64,000 bases of DNA from Clostridia bacterium (GCA_017521925.1 JAFXBG010000013.1:27931-91930); one strand, 5' to 3'. Shown: positions 33,010 to 42,273, counted from the stretch's first letter. The notes: generated by a model from the letters alone, not told the origin. A program made the numbers and translations.

Positions 33010-33858
33010 ATGAAAATTATCGACGGCTTTAAATTAATCAAAAAAAAGCTCACCGAGGCAGGAGCAGAGTCTCCTGCCTTTGATGCATCAGAGCTTATTT
33101 CATATGTACTGGGTACACCTTACTCACCCAGGCTTGATAAAGAAAAAGAGCTTACAGAAGTAGAGTTTGATACCTTACTTTCTCTTGCAGAAAGGCGTGC
33201 AAAGGGCGAGCCTTTGCAGTATATTTTAGGTCAGTGGGAATTCTACGGTTTTCCTTTTAAAGTGGGAAAAGGTGTGCTTATTCCCAGAGATGATACTGAA
33301 GTAGCTTTAAGGGCATCTTTCCCTCATCTTGACAAGATAGAAAACCCGAAAATTCTTGATTTATGCGCAGGAAGCGGTACTATCTGTGTAACCCTGAAAA
33401 AGCTTTATCCCAAAGCTGAGGTTACTGCTGTTGAGATTTCAGAGGATGCTTTTTACTATTTAAAGGAAAACGCAAGGCTCAACAATGCCGACATAAACCT
33501 GATAAATGACGATATATTTAATGTATACAAGAATTTTGAGGACAATTACTTTGACCTGATAATTTCAAATCCGCCTTATCTAACCACCGAGGAGCTTGGC
33601 TCTATGCAAAAAGAGCTTTACTTCGAGCCTGCCCTGGCTCTTGACGGGGGTGAGGATGGATGCGACTTTTACAGACGGATAATTCCCCTCTATTCGCCCA
33701 AACTAAAGGCAGGCGGTCAGCTTATTTTTGAGCTTGACGGCAAAGAAGCAGAGTACACAAAAGCCATGATGGAAACAGCAAATTACAAAGATATTGAGAT
33801 TTTTGACGATTTAGGCGGCATCCACAGGGCGATAAAAGGGACTTTGTTCGAGTTTTAG
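33010..33858 (+). CDS. prmC: Release factor glutamine methyltransferase
   Basis: The 282-residue protein has the PrmC helical N-domain, LIPRDDTEV, the SAM loop [15 protein letters not shown], and the catalytic [12 protein letters not shown] (NPPY). It methylates the Gln of the GGQ motif in peptide release factors. The gene follows DUF1385 after two bases with no separate promoter. prfA, the usual next gene, is missing; recA follows instead with its own promoter that begins 32 bases after the stop. Confidence 0.95.
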   Translation: MKIIDGFKLIKKKLTEAGAESPAFDASELISYVLGTPYSPRLDKEKELTEVEFDTLLSLAERRAKGEPLQYILGQWEFYGFPFKVGKGVLIPRDDTEVALRASFPHLDKIENPKILDLCAGSGTICVTLKKLYPKAEVTAVEISEDAFYYLKENARLNNADINLINDDIFNVYKNFEDNYFDLIISNPPYLTTEELGSMQKELYFEPALALDGGEDGCDFYRRIIPLYSPKLKAGGQLIFELDGKEAEYTKAMMETANYKDIEIFDDLGGIHRAIKGTLFEF

Positions 33859-33890
33859 AAAATTTGTTCGAGATTTTTGCCCTGTTTTTA

Positions 33891-33919
33891 TTGATTTTAA
33901 GAAAAGTTTATTTTATAAT
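33891..33919 (+). promoter_or_regulatory. SigA promoter of recA-recX
   Basis: TTGATT, 17-base spacer, TATAAT. Upstream, TTTGTTCGAG occurs twice exactly 20 bases apart (33843-33852 and 33863-33872). I see no canonical Gram-positive LexA box (GAAC-N4-GTTC) here. Confidence 0.7.
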
Positions 33920-33962
33920 ATTGTTGTATCAAAAAACACATTCCCGTAAAGGAGAAATAAAT

Positions 33963-35069
33963 ATGGCACTTGATAAAAACAAAGCATTAGAGACCGCTTT
34001 AGGTCAGATTGAAAAGCAGTTCGGCAAGGGTGCAGTTATGCGTCTTGGCCAGAACTCCACACTTAATGTTGAGCACGTTTCCACAGGCTCACTTTCTCTT
34101 GACATTGCTCTTGGCATCGGCGGTCTTCCCAGGGGCCGAATTATTGAAATTTACGGACCTGAATCCTCAGGTAAAACCACACTTTCTCTTCACTGTATTG
34201 CAGAGGGTCAAAAAGACGGAGGTAACGTTGCTTTTATCGATGTTGAGCATGCACTTGACCCTGTTTATGCCGCCGCTTTAGGTGTTGACGTTGACTCTCT
34301 TTTAGTTTCTCAGCCCGACACAGGTGAGGACGCTTTGGAAATTGCCGAGGCACTTATCCGCTCAGGTGCTATTGACGTTATTGTTATCGACTCTGTTGCA
34401 GCTCTTGTTCCCAAGGCTGAAATCGAGGGTGAAATGGGCGACAGCCACGTAGGACTTCAGGCACGTCTTATGTCTCAGGCTCTCAGAAAGCTTGCAGGTG
34501 CAATTTCCAAATCCAACTGCGTTGCAATTTTCATCAACCAGCTCAGAGAAAAGGTTGGCGTAGTTTACGGCAACCCTGAAGTTACCCCCGGTGGCAGAGC
34601 ACTTAAGTTCTACAGCTCTGTTCGCCTTGAAGTAAGGCGCGGTGAAATCCTTAAGCAGAACGGTGAGATGCTGGGTTCACGCACACGCGTTAAGGTTGTT
34701 AAGAACAAGATTGCGCCTCCCTTTAAAGAGGCAGAGTTTGACATTATGTACGGTGAAGGTATTTCCCGCGTTGGCGAGCTTGTAGACCTTGCAGTAAAGG
34801 CAGATGTTATCCAGAAGGCAGGTGCCTGGTTCAGCTTTGGCGAACGCAGACTCGGTCAGGGCAGAGATAATGTTAAGATTCTGTTCCAGCAGGAGCCTGA
34901 GCTTGCCGCAGAGATTGAAAAGAAACTCTGGGAAAACATCGACAAGCTTACTGCTAAACCCGGTAAAACTGCAAAGGCTGCCGTTGCCGTAAAGCCTGTA
35001 GAGGTAGCTCCTGCTGAAGCTCCCAAGGCTGCAAAGGGTGCAAAAATTGATATTTTAGTTGAAGACTAA
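33963..35069 (+). CDS. recA: Recombinase A
   Basis: The 368-residue protein begins with [20 protein letters not shown] and has Walker [10 protein letters not shown] (65-73), Walker [11 protein letters not shown], the L2 loop region [20 protein letters not shown], and an Ala/Lys-rich C-terminal tail. RecA forms filaments on single-stranded DNA for strand exchange and SOS induction. AAAGGAG precedes the ATG at 33963; a longer frame from 33864 crosses the promoter and is rejected. Its stop overlaps the recX start by one base. Confidence 0.98.
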   Translation: MALDKNKALETALGQIEKQFGKGAVMRLGQNSTLNVEHVSTGSLSLDIALGIGGLPRGRIIEIYGPESSGKTTLSLHCIAEGQKDGGNVAFIDVEHALDPVYAAALGVDVDSLLVSQPDTGEDALEIAEALIRSGAIDVIVIDSVAALVPKAEIEGEMGDSHVGLQARLMSQALRKLAGAISKSNCVAIFINQLREKVGVVYGNPEVTPGGRALKFYSSVRLEVRRGEILKQNGEMLGSRTRVKVVKNKIAPPFKEAEFDIMYGEGISRVGELVDLAVKADVIQKAGAWFSFGERRLGQGRDNVKILFQQEPELAAEIEKKLWENIDKLTAKPGKTAKAAVAVKPVEVAPAEAPKAAKGAKIDILVED

Positions 35070-35680
35070 TGATTATTACTGCAATTGAACCCCGTCGCAA
35101 ATCCCTTTCGGCGATTTATATCGACGGGGAATTTGCCGTTAAACTTGACACAGAAACTGTGCTTTCTGAGCGTCTTAAAATAGGCGAGGAAATAGATGAC
35201 GACAGGCTTTATGAGCTTATTAAAACCTCTGATGCAAGACGTGCAAAAGAAAAAGCCTTGTGGCTTATTTCTTACCGCGACCATTCAGAAGGAGAGCTCA
35301 GGCAAAAACTTTCCAAAGATTATGGCGAAGAAGCCGTAGACAAGGCTATTGAAAAGCTTATGGAATTAGGCTTTATTAATGACGAAAACTTTGCAAAAAA
35401 CTATGCTGAAAGTTTAAGTCGCAAGCACTTATCACAAAGGCAGATTCAGCAGAAGTTAAGGCTTAAAGGCATTGATAAAGAGCTCAGTACTGAAACTGTT
35501 GAGGATTTAGACCTTGATGAAAAACAGGAAATAAGAGCTCTTATTGAGAAAAAATATATACGCAAACTCTCTGACGAAGGTGACTTAAGACGTACAATCG
35601 CCGCACTTCAAAGGCGGGGATTCGGCTACTCTGACATTAAGTCAGTAATTAATGAGTTCAGAGAATTTGATGAATACTGA
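35069..35680 (+). CDS. recX: Regulatory protein RecX
   Basis: The 203-residue protein has the RecX three-helix repeats: ALWLISYRDHSEGELRQKLS, KLMELGFINDENFAKNYAES, RKHLSQRQIQQKLRLKGI and RRTIAALQRRGFGYSDIKSV. RecX binds and limits RecA filaments. Its ATG overlaps the recA stop (TAATG), making translation of inhibitor and target coupled. rimO follows after 17 bases. Confidence 0.95.
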   Translation: MIITAIEPRRKSLSAIYIDGEFAVKLDTETVLSERLKIGEEIDDDRLYELIKTSDARRAKEKALWLISYRDHSEGELRQKLSKDYGEEAVDKAIEKLMELGFINDENFAKNYAESLSRKHLSQRQIQQKLRLKGIDKELSTETVEDLDLDEKQEIRALIEKKYIRKLSDEGDLRRTIAALQRRGFGYSDIKSVINEFREFDEY

Positions 35681-35697
35681 TACTCCGAGGGAAAATT

Positions 35698-37029
35698 ATG
35701 GGTGAAAATATCAAGGTGTCTATTGTGTCCTTAGGCTGTGCCAAGAACCGTGTAGACGCAGAAATGATGCTTTATAAATTAAAGGAGGCAGGCTTTATCT
35801 TAAAAGATGACCCTGCTGACGGTGATGCTGTAATTATTAACACCTGTGGCTTTATTGAAAGTGCCAAGCAGGAAAGCATCGAAGAAATCTTAGAGCTTGC
35901 AAAGCTTAAGGAAGAGGGCAAGATCAAGGCTCTTATAGTAAGCGGTTGCCTTGCTGAAAGATACAAAACAGACATCAAAAAAGAAATGCCCGAGGTAGAC
36001 GCCGTTATCGGTCTTGGTGCCAATGGTGATATTGTTGAGGTTGTAAGGAAAGCTCTTAATAAGGAAAATTACGAATCCTTCCCCGACAAAGAGCTTATGC
36101 CTCTGGACGACAAACGCATAGGCTCTACACTTCCTCATTATGCTTACCTTAAGGTGGCTGACGGTTGTGACAACAAATGCACCTACTGTGCAATTCCTAT
36201 GATAAGAGGACGTTTCCGCTCACGCACTATGGAAAGTATTCTTGATGAGGCTAAGGAGCTTGCAGAACGCGGTGTTAAAGAGCTTAACGTAATCGCTCAG
36301 GACACTACACGTTACGGTGAAGATATCTACGGCAAGCTTATGTTGCCTGAGCTTTTAAAAGAACTCTGCAAAATCGGGGGCATTGAGTGGATACGTGTAC
36401 TTTACTGCTATCCCGACAGAATCACCGACGAGCTTATTGATACCATTGCAAAGGAAGACAAGATTCTCAAGTACATAGACTTACCCCTGCAGCATTGTAA
36501 CGGCAGAGTATTAAAAGCAATGAACCGCAGAGGCGACAAAGAAAGCCTTACCGCTTTAATAAATAAAATTCGCGAACGAATTCCCGGCGTGGTGCTTCGA
36601 ACAACCCTTATTACAGGCTTCCCCACCGAAACCGATGAAGAATTTGACGAGCTTGCCGAGTTTGCCAAGGAGCTTAAATTCGAGCGTTTGGGTTGCTTTC
36701 CTTATTCAACTGAGGAAGATACTCCTGCCGCAGAGCTTGAGCAGGTTGACAAAGACATTAGAGGCTACCGCGCAGACGCAATTATGCGTAGTCAGGAGCT
36801 TGTTATGGAAGATTACTGCCAGTCAAAAATCGGCACAACAGTAAAGGTTCTGGTTGAAGGCTTTGACAGATATGCCGAATGTTTCTTTGGCAGAAGCTAC
36901 GCCGATGCTCCTGAGGTTGACCCCAATGTTTTCTTCACAAGTGAAGACAAGGTTACCATTGGCGAATTTTACGATGTTGAGGTTACAGACTTTCTGGAAT
37001 GTGACCTTATCGGTGAGGTAGTAAAATGA
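35698..37029 (+). CDS. rimO: Ribosomal protein S12 methylthiotransferase
   Basis: The 443-residue radical SAM enzyme has the UPF0004 domain with three conserved cysteines (SLGCAKNRVD, INTCGF, VSGCLAERY), the radical SAM cluster CDNKCTYCAIP, and a C-terminal TRAM domain. CAIPMIRGRFRSR and the family order favour RimO over MiaB. It adds a methylthio group to Asp88-equivalent of S12 using two [4Fe-4S] clusters. GAGGG precedes the ATG; it overlaps pgsA by four bases, a frequent Firmicutes pairing. Confidence 0.94.
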   Translation: MGENIKVSIVSLGCAKNRVDAEMMLYKLKEAGFILKDDPADGDAVIINTCGFIESAKQESIEEILELAKLKEEGKIKALIVSGCLAERYKTDIKKEMPEVDAVIGLGANGDIVEVVRKALNKENYESFPDKELMPLDDKRIGSTLPHYAYLKVADGCDNKCTYCAIPMIRGRFRSRTMESILDEAKELAERGVKELNVIAQDTTRYGEDIYGKLMLPELLKELCKIGGIEWIRVLYCYPDRITDELIDTIAKEDKILKYIDLPLQHCNGRVLKAMNRRGDKESLTALINKIRERIPGVVLRTTLITGFPTETDEEFDELAEFAKELKFERLGCFPYSTEEDTPAAELEQVDKDIRGYRADAIMRSQELVMEDYCQSKIGTTVKVLVEGFDRYAECFFGRSYADAPEVDPNVFFTSEDKVTIGEFYDVEVTDFLECDLIGEVVK

Positions 37030-37610
37030 ATTTACCAAACAAACTGACAGTTTTAAGAATCATTCTTGTTCCCATTATGATTGCCGCTTTGCTTATTCCC
37101 TTTCCCCACCATGTTCTGGCGGCAGGTCTTATTTTTGGCGTAGCATCAATTACAGACTGTCTTGACGGACAGATTGCAAGAAAACGTAATTTAATCACAG
37201 CTTTCGGCAAATTTGCCGACCCGCTGGCTGATAAAATTCTTGTTATAGCCTCCCTTGTGTGCTTTGTGTCCCTTGGCTGGTGCGATCCTATTTTGCCTAT
37301 TGTAGTTCTTTTCCGCGAGTTTGCCGTAACCTCCGTAAGACTTGTGGCAGCTTCAAAGGGCAACGTTGTTGCCGCAAATTTCTGGGGCAAGCTTAAGACT
37401 GTTTCCCAGATTGTAGCAATCGCTGCCATCTTTGCAATGCAGTATTTCACCGAACTTTGCACACTTGGCATTATTCCTCTTGATACAGCTGTTTTCAGCG
37501 GTATTTTCTTTATTATCGGCGAGGTTCTTCTGTGGATAACAGGCGTTGCAACCATTATTTCAGGTTTAATTTACATAATCCAGTGTAAGGAATATATATC
37601 CGATTTTTAA
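37026..37610 (+). CDS. pgsA: CDP-diacylglycerol--glycerol-3-phosphate 3-phosphatidyltransferase
   Basis: The 194-residue membrane protein carries the CDP-alcohol phosphotransferase signature DGQIARKRN, then GKFADPLADK (spacing DG-x2-AR-x8-G-x3-D-x3-D). About five to six membrane helices follow. It makes phosphatidylglycerophosphate, precursor of phosphatidylglycerol, at the inner face of the membrane. The ATGA overlap with rimO implies coupled translation. It ends the recA-recX-rimO-pgsA operon; a new promoter follows six bases after the stop. Confidence 0.95.
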   Translation: MNLPNKLTVLRIILVPIMIAALLIPFPHHVLAAGLIFGVASITDCLDGQIARKRNLITAFGKFADPLADKILVIASLVCFVSLGWCDPILPIVVLFREFAVTSVRLVAASKGNVVAANFWGKLKTVSQIVAIAAIFAMQYFTELCTLGIIPLDTAVFSGIFFIIGEVLLWITGVATIISGLIYIIQCKEYISDF

Positions 37611-37616
37611 TTTTTG

Positions 37617-37645
37617 TTGCATTTTTGAAAGAAAGTGTATATAAT
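37617..37645 (+). promoter_or_regulatory. SigA promoter of the T-box/cysE/cysS operon
   Basis: TTGCAT, 17-base spacer, TATAAT. Confidence 0.75.
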
Positions 37646-37651
37646 GTTATA

Positions 37652-37905
37652 AAACATAAGCGTTGAGCGGGAGAAGTAACCGATAGACGAGACTTCACAG
37701 AGATTGCGGCAAATGCTGAAAGCCGCAAAGGTGTCGGCGGTAAAATGCACCCGTGAGCTTCCTTGGGGAAATCCTTTTTAAAGGAGTGTATCTGAGGTCG
37801 GCAGACCCCGATATCGGTCACAAAGGGCTGTGTGTATACATAGCTGAATTTGGGTGGAACCACGGTATAAGCCGTCCCTTTTTGGGACGGCTATTTATAT
37901 TTTCT
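37652..37905 (+). promoter_or_regulatory. Cysteine T-box riboswitch
   Basis: The leader ends with the T-box sequence GGGTGGAACCACGG (37852-37865) and the terminator AGCCGTCCC/GGGACGGCT (37870-37892) with a T-rich tail. The stem I region contains AGTA and, on its 3' side, the candidate specifier TGC (37746-37748) in AAAATGCACCC, matching cysteine. Uncharged tRNA-Cys should stabilise the antiterminator and switch on cysE-cysS. The 85 bases between the terminator and cysE hold only the RBS. Confidence 0.93.
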
Positions 37906-37990
37906 TCGGAAATATAAATAGCCGAGCCACAACATTTGCCACAAGGCAAACATTATTTACCCAAATTCCACTTATTTCGAGGTGATTTAT

Positions 37991-38629
37991 ATGTTCGATA
38001 CACTCAAATCCGACCTTAACGCCTATATGGAACGAGACCCTGCGGCAAGGTCACGCTTTGAGATTTACTTTTTATATTCAGGCTTCAAGGCAGTACGCGC
38101 ATACAGACGTGCCAACTGGTTTTACAGACATAATATGAAGTTTCTGGCACGTTGGATTTCACAAAACGCCAGACGGAGAACCGGCGTTGAAATTCACCCC
38201 GGTGCAACTATAGGCTCAGGTCTTGTTATTGACCATGGCATGGGCGTTGTTATTGGTGAAACCACTGAAATCGGCAACGACTGCACCATTTACCAGAACG
38301 TTACCCTTGGCGGTACAGGTAAAGACCACGGCAAACGTCACCCAACGCTGGGCAACAATGTGCTTGTCGGCACAGGTGCAAAGGTCTTAGGTCCCTTTAA
38401 AGTTGGCGACAATGCAAGAATTGCCGCAGGTGCCGTTGTTCTTTCAGAAGTACCCGAAAATGCAACAGCGGTTGGTGTGCCTGCAAGAGTTACGCGAATT
38501 AACGGTGTCAAGGTAACCAACGACAGCCTTGACCAGATTCATATTTCAGACCCTGTTTCTCAGCAGCTTTGTAAACTCGAACATGAGATATCGGTTCTTA
38601 AGTCTAAGTTAAAGGAGTTAGAAAAATGA
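37991..38629 (+). CDS. cysE: Serine O-acetyltransferase
   Basis: The 212-residue protein has the short N-terminal helical domain and the left-handed beta helix with hexapeptide repeats (HPGATIGSGLVIDHGMGVVI, TIYQNVTLGGTGKDHGKRHP, NNVLVGTGAKVLGP). It acetylates serine, the first step of cysteine synthesis. I start it at ATG 37991 after GAGGTGA; the GTG at 37982 overlaps that SD. The last 25 residues form a coiled tail. It overlaps cysS by four bases, and the T-box controls both. Confidence 0.96.
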   Translation: MFDTLKSDLNAYMERDPAARSRFEIYFLYSGFKAVRAYRRANWFYRHNMKFLARWISQNARRRTGVEIHPGATIGSGLVIDHGMGVVIGETTEIGNDCTIYQNVTLGGTGKDHGKRHPTLGNNVLVGTGAKVLGPFKVGDNARIAAGAVVLSEVPENATAVGVPARVTRINGVKVTNDSLDQIHISDPVSQQLCKLEHEISVLKSKLKELEK

Positions 38630-40044
38630 TACTTTATAATACCTTAGGTCAGAAAAAGCAGGAATTTGTTCCTTTTGAAGAAGGCAAGGTAAGAATGTAC
38701 ACCTGCGGACCTACCGTTTACCACTTTGCTCATATTGGCAATCTTCGTACCTATATTATGGAAGATGTGCTTGAAAAACACCTTCGCTACTCAGGATATG
38801 ATGTTAAGCGTGTTATGAACATTACCGACGTCGGCCATCTTTCCAGCGATGCCGACACAGGCGAGGATAAGATGCTCAAAGGGGCAAAACGTGAGCATAA
38901 AACTGTCCTTGAAATTGCAGATTTTTATACAAAGGCTTTCTTCTCTGATTGTGCTAAGCTCAACATCAAAACCCCCGATGTTGTAGAGCCCGCTACTCAG
39001 TGTATTCCTGAGTTTATCGAAATGGTAGAAAAACTTCTGGACACAGACTATGCTTACATTTCCGAGGGTAATGTTTACTTTGATACCTCAAAGCTTGATA
39101 ACTACTATGTTTTTGGTAACCAGACCGAAGAGGACCTTGCCGTAGGTGTTCGTGACAGTGTTACCGAAGACACCGCCAAGAGAAATAAAACCGACTTTGT
39201 TTTGTGGTTTACAAAATCCAAATTTGACGATCAGGAGCTTAAGTGGGACAGCCCTTGGGGCAACGGATACCCCGGCTGGCATATTGAGTGCTCTGCCATT
39301 AGTGTAAAGCACCTGGGCGAACACCTTGATATTCACTGCGGCGGTGTTGACAATGCATTCCCCCACCACACCAACGAAATTGCACAGAGTGAAGCATATC
39401 TTGGCCACAAATGGTGCGGTCATTGGTTCCATGTTCTTCATCTTCTTGATTCTACAGGCAAAATGAGCAAGTCTAAGGGTGAGTTCCTTACAGTTTCTCT
39501 TTTAGAGAGCAAGGGCTACAACCCCCTGGCATACCGTATGTTCTGCTTACAGAGCCACTACCGCAAGCCCCTTACCTTTACTTACGAAAGCTTAAACAAC
39601 ACAACTCTTGCTTACAACAAGCTTGTTACAAAAATTGCAGCTATGGATGCAAAGGGTGAGGTTGACGAGGCTAAAGCCTCAGAGTATATCGCAAAATTCA
39701 AGGAAGCTTTAGACAACGACCTTAATACATCCTTGGCTCTCACCTGTGTTTATGACGTACTTAAGGCAGACACAAACGATGCTACAAAGCTTTTCCTTTT
39801 AAAGGACTTTGACAAAGTTTTAAGCCTTAGTCTTATCGAAGAAGCTGAGAAAATAAAAGCTGAAAAAGCAGAAAAGAATAACTCTGTAGATGCTGAAAAG
39901 GTAGAAGCTCTTATTGCCCAAAGAACTGAAGCAAGAAAAAACAAAGACTGGGCAACAGCCGACAGAATCCGCGACGAGTTAAACGCAATGCACGTTGTTG
40001 TTACCGATACTCCCGAAGGCATCAAGTGGCACGTTGACCGCTAA
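38626..40044 (+). CDS. cysS: Cysteinyl-tRNA synthetase
   Basis: The 472-residue class Ia synthetase has MYTCGPTVYHFAHIGNLRTY (zinc Cys and HIGH motif), WHIECSAIS with the second Cys, GGVDNAFPHHTNEIAQSEA, and GKMSKSKG (KMSKS), then the DALR and C-terminal region. It charges tRNA-Cys, the very tRNA sensed by the T-box upstream. The TAA stop lies inside copy 3 of the dispersed repeat (40038-40069), so the last codons are repeat-derived. Confidence 0.98.
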   Translation: MILYNTLGQKKQEFVPFEEGKVRMYTCGPTVYHFAHIGNLRTYIMEDVLEKHLRYSGYDVKRVMNITDVGHLSSDADTGEDKMLKGAKREHKTVLEIADFYTKAFFSDCAKLNIKTPDVVEPATQCIPEFIEMVEKLLDTDYAYISEGNVYFDTSKLDNYYVFGNQTEEDLAVGVRDSVTEDTAKRNKTDFVLWFTKSKFDDQELKWDSPWGNGYPGWHIECSAISVKHLGEHLDIHCGGVDNAFPHHTNEIAQSEAYLGHKWCGHWFHVLHLLDSTGKMSKSKGEFLTVSLLESKGYNPLAYRMFCLQSHYRKPLTFTYESLNNTTLAYNKLVTKIAAMDAKGEVDEAKASEYIAKFKEALDNDLNTSLALTCVYDVLKADTNDATKLFLLKDFDKVLSLSLIEEAEKIKAEKAEKNNSVDAEKVEALIAQRTEARKNKDWATADRIRDELNAMHVVVTDTPEGIKWHVDR

Positions 40045-40106
40045 CCGCGGTGGGTAGTTCCGCCTTTGGTAATATTAGTGGTAATATTGACCGCCGTTAA
40101 CGGCGG
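40038..40106 (+). repeat. Dispersed stop-codon-associated repeat, copy 3, plus a 16-bp palindrome
   Basis: CCGCTAACCGCGGTGGG and TAGTTCCGCCTTTGG (40038-40069) match copies 1 and 2 with a few changes and include the cysS stop codon. TAATATTAGTGGTAATATT follows, then a perfect palindrome CCGCCGTTAACGGCGG (40091-40106). Confidence 0.65.
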
Positions 40107-40132
40107 AATTACAAATTGCATATAAATTTTTT

Positions 40133-40170
40133 AAGGTGCAGAAGGTTCATTACGCTTTCTGCACCTTTTG
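40133..40170 (+). terminator. Terminator of cysE-cysS
   Basis: AAGGTGCAGAAG pairs with CTTTCTGCACCTT around TTCATTACG, followed by TTTG. Confidence 0.7.
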
Positions 40171-40209
40171 AATTATCTCAAAATAAGCACGACGTCCTCA
40201 GACGAATAA

Positions 40210-40250
40210 AATTAAAAACACCGCCTTGAATTGATAAAACTCAAAGCGGT
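40210..40250 (-). terminator. Terminator of the 73-residue protein gene
   Basis: On the minus strand ACCGCTTTGA pairs with TCAAGGCGGT and is followed by GTTTTTAATTTT. Confidence 0.75.
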
Positions 40251-40255
40251 TTAGA

Positions 40256-40477
40256 TTAATCGTATCTTGTGTTATTAATTGCAGATTTAACGGCAAATTT
40301 AAGTTTTTCAAGAGGGCTTACCTGTGTGTCGGTTAAATCCAGCATTTTAGGTGGAATGTTTGAAGCAGATGTAAAGGAATGCATACGGATATCTATTTTT
40401 TCTTTCTGCACAAGTGCAAAAAGTTCGCTGATACTTTCAACACTGTCTACGGCATTTAAAAGCTCAGTTCTGTTCAC
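40256..40477 (-). CDS. Small uncharacterised protein, 73 residues
   Basis: I place the start at GTG 40477, seven bases after a strong GAGGAGG; in-frame ATGs upstream lie in or before this SD. The product (LLNAVDSVESISELFALVQK near the start, IPPKMLDLTDTQVSPLEKLK later) is short, soluble and probably helical. I do not recognise a family. The gene has its own promoter and terminator, so it is likely expressed as a single unit. Confidence 0.65.
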   Translation of the reverse strand: MNRTELLNAVDSVESISELFALVQKEKIDIRMHSFTSASNIPPKMLDLTDTQVSPLEKLKFAVKSAINNTRYD

Positions 40478-40508
40478 AGGCATTCCTCCTCTCATTTTAC
40501 TATTTATT

Positions 40509-40537
40509 ATTATATACAAATTACAGGTCCTTTTCAA
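40509..40537 (-). promoter_or_regulatory. SigA promoter of the 73-residue protein gene
   Basis: Minus strand TTGAAA, 17-base spacer, TATAAT. Confidence 0.75.
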
Positions 40538-40562
40538 TTGTCATATTACCTCAACTTACATA

Positions 40563-40591
40563 TTTACAGTATGAAAAATTTGTGGTATCCT
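40563..40591 (+). promoter_or_regulatory. Promoter of the GH25 gene
   Basis: TTTACA, 17-base spacer, TATCCT; moderate match. It is divergent from the promoter at 40509-40537. Confidence 0.5.
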
Positions 40592-40625
40592 GTCTATATG
40601 CAAAAATTAAAGGCGGTATATGATT

Positions 40626-41624
40626 ATGGAAGAAAATTTTGCTCCAAAGCCTGCTGATGAGGTTAAAAATACCGAGCCAAAAGCAAAGAAAAGCTTTAAA
40701 ATCCCTTTTGGTCTTTCAAAAAAGCTTTTTGCCCTTGTGTGTATTTTGCTGGCAATTATTATTGCTTTAGGCTCTGCGTTTTCTGTTTCTATGGTTAAGC
40801 TTTACAGAAGCCGTCGCCACGGTGCCGTTTACGATATGGACAGTGAGCTGACCCTTGCCGAAAAAGGCGATATGGTGCCTATCTGGAATCCTGATTTCGG
40901 CTATGGTGCTATTCCTGCTCTTGAGGGTGTACCCGTTGCAACCTACAAAGAAGAAAACTTTCTCACTGACTCAAAGGGACTCAAATATTACTACGAAAAC
41001 GGTGAAATCGCCTCTTACACAGGTATTGATGTTTCTTCATTTAACGGCTACATCGATTTTGATGCTGTCAAAGATTACGGCATCGACTTTGTTATTGTGC
41101 GTTTAGGCGGAAGAGGCTACGGCGAAGAAGGCGTAGTTTTTGAGGATGATTACGCCCTTAGAAACCTGACAGAAGCCAGAAAAGCAGGGCTTATGGTGGG
41201 TGCTTACTTCTTCTCTCAGGCAATTTCAGCCGAGGAAGCAACAGAAGAAGCAAATTTCTGCCTTGATTTACTTGACGGTTTTTACCTTGATTACCCCTTA
41301 GTCTTTGACTGGGAAACCATTGACTCCGCTGAAAATCCCAGAACAGAAAACATAACTGCAGAAACTCTGACAGAATGTGCAAAAGCTTTCTGCGATACTG
41401 TTAACAGAGCAGGTTACATTCCCTGCCTTTATACCGACAGCAAAAAAGCATATATGAAGTTTGACCTTTCAAAGCTTAACGGCGTTGATATATGGTATGC
41501 TTTTTACAACGACGAACCTGATATGTATTATAACTATATGATGTGGCAGTATTCCTGCACAGGATATGTTGATGGCATTGAGGGTGACGTTGACCTTAAC
41601 ATTTGTTTTAAAAATTATAAGTGA
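40626..41624 (+). CDS. Membrane-anchored GH25 lysozyme (muramidase)
   Basis: The 332-residue protein has a cytoplasmic N-tail, one membrane helix (about 33-56), and an extracellular GH25 domain (about 125-332) with TGIDVSSFNGYIDFD, FVIVRLGGRGYG, GAYFFSQAIS and the acidic pair in LVFDWE. Such enzymes cut the beta-1,4 bond between MurNAc and GlcNAc. The start is ATG 40626, nine bases after AAAGGCGG; an ATG six bases earlier is too close. luxS follows after ten bases, so the two are probably co-transcribed. Confidence 0.92.
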   Translation: MEENFAPKPADEVKNTEPKAKKSFKIPFGLSKKLFALVCILLAIIIALGSAFSVSMVKLYRSRRHGAVYDMDSELTLAEKGDMVPIWNPDFGYGAIPALEGVPVATYKEENFLTDSKGLKYYYENGEIASYTGIDVSSFNGYIDFDAVKDYGIDFVIVRLGGRGYGEEGVVFEDDYALRNLTEARKAGLMVGAYFFSQAISAEEATEEANFCLDLLDGFYLDYPLVFDWETIDSAENPRTENITAETLTECAKAFCDTVNRAGYIPCLYTDSKKAYMKFDLSKLNGVDIWYAFYNDEPDMYYNYMMWQYSCTGYVDGIEGDVDLNICFKNYK

Positions 41625-41634
41625 GGATAAAATT

Positions 41635-42087
41635 ATGGAAATGATTGCAAGCTTTCAGATTGACCACAATACTTTAAAACCCGGTTGCTATGTATCCCGC
41701 ATTGACGGCGACATTACAACCTATGACTTAAGATTTATCAAACCAAACACACCTCCCTACATTGACACAAAGGCTCTGCACACTATTGAGCATCTTTTTG
41801 CAACCTATGCACGCAACAGCCGCTTTGGAGGCAATATCATTTATTTCGGGCCTATGGGTTGCCGCACAGGCTTTTACCTTATTGTAAGAGAGCTTTCTTC
41901 CCTTGACACTCTTACCCTTATCCGCGAAACCCTTGAAAGTGCTATTAACCATCAGGGCGAAATCCCCGGAAGTAAGCCTGTTGAGTGCGGAAATGCCGCT
42001 GAACACGACCTTGAAGGTGCAAAAGCCGAGATGACAAAATATTACGAAACTATTAAGGATTTAACAATTTTTGACTTACAGTATTAA
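41635..42087 (+). CDS. luxS: S-ribosylhomocysteine lyase (AI-2 synthase)
   Basis: The 150-residue protein keeps the metal motif HTIEH (His49, Glu52, His53), the catalytic Cys76 in GPMGCRTGFYL, and a C-terminal ECGN Cys ligand. LuxS cleaves S-ribosylhomocysteine into homocysteine and the precursor of autoinducer-2. It starts at ATG 41635 after GTGAGGA. No pfs (SAH nucleosidase) gene adjoins it. It sits behind a lysozyme gene rather than in a methionine operon, and no terminator was seen before the next promoter. Confidence 0.96.
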   Translation: MEMIASFQIDHNTLKPGCYVSRIDGDITTYDLRFIKPNTPPYIDTKALHTIEHLFATYARNSRFGGNIIYFGPMGCRTGFYLIVRELSSLDTLTLIRETLESAINHQGEIPGSKPVECGNAAEHDLEGAKAEMTKYYETIKDLTIFDLQY

Positions 42088-42165
42088 AAACTATTGGTAG
42101 TTTGCACAAACTTAGCTATTATCCTTTGTGCAACAGTATCGTAAATCCCGAAAAAATATTAAAAA

Positions 42166-42222
42166 GGTTGCAAAACTGTACATTTTTAGGTATAATTAGC
42201 CTTGTGTTACAGTTTTGTAACC
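42166..42222 (+). promoter_or_regulatory. M23 gene promoter flanked by a 15-bp inverted repeat
   Basis: TTGCAA (42168-42173), 17-base spacer and TATAAT (42191-42196) form the promoter. GGTTGCAAAACTGTA (42166-42180) and TACAGTTTTGTAACC (42208-42222) are inverted copies with one mismatch, separated by 27 bases. The left arm covers the -35 and the right arm lies past the expected start site, so this is a DNA operator pair rather than an RNA hairpin. Confidence 0.7.
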
Positions 42223-42273
42223 TTTCTTTTTGTAAGGATTTTTATGATACAAATTTGAAAAAGGAGCATTTTT

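Noticed and set aside
33864-33962. N-terminal extension of RecA by 33 codons
   Set aside because: The extension spans the promoter; RecA homologues begin at MALDKNKA and a strong SD precedes 33963.
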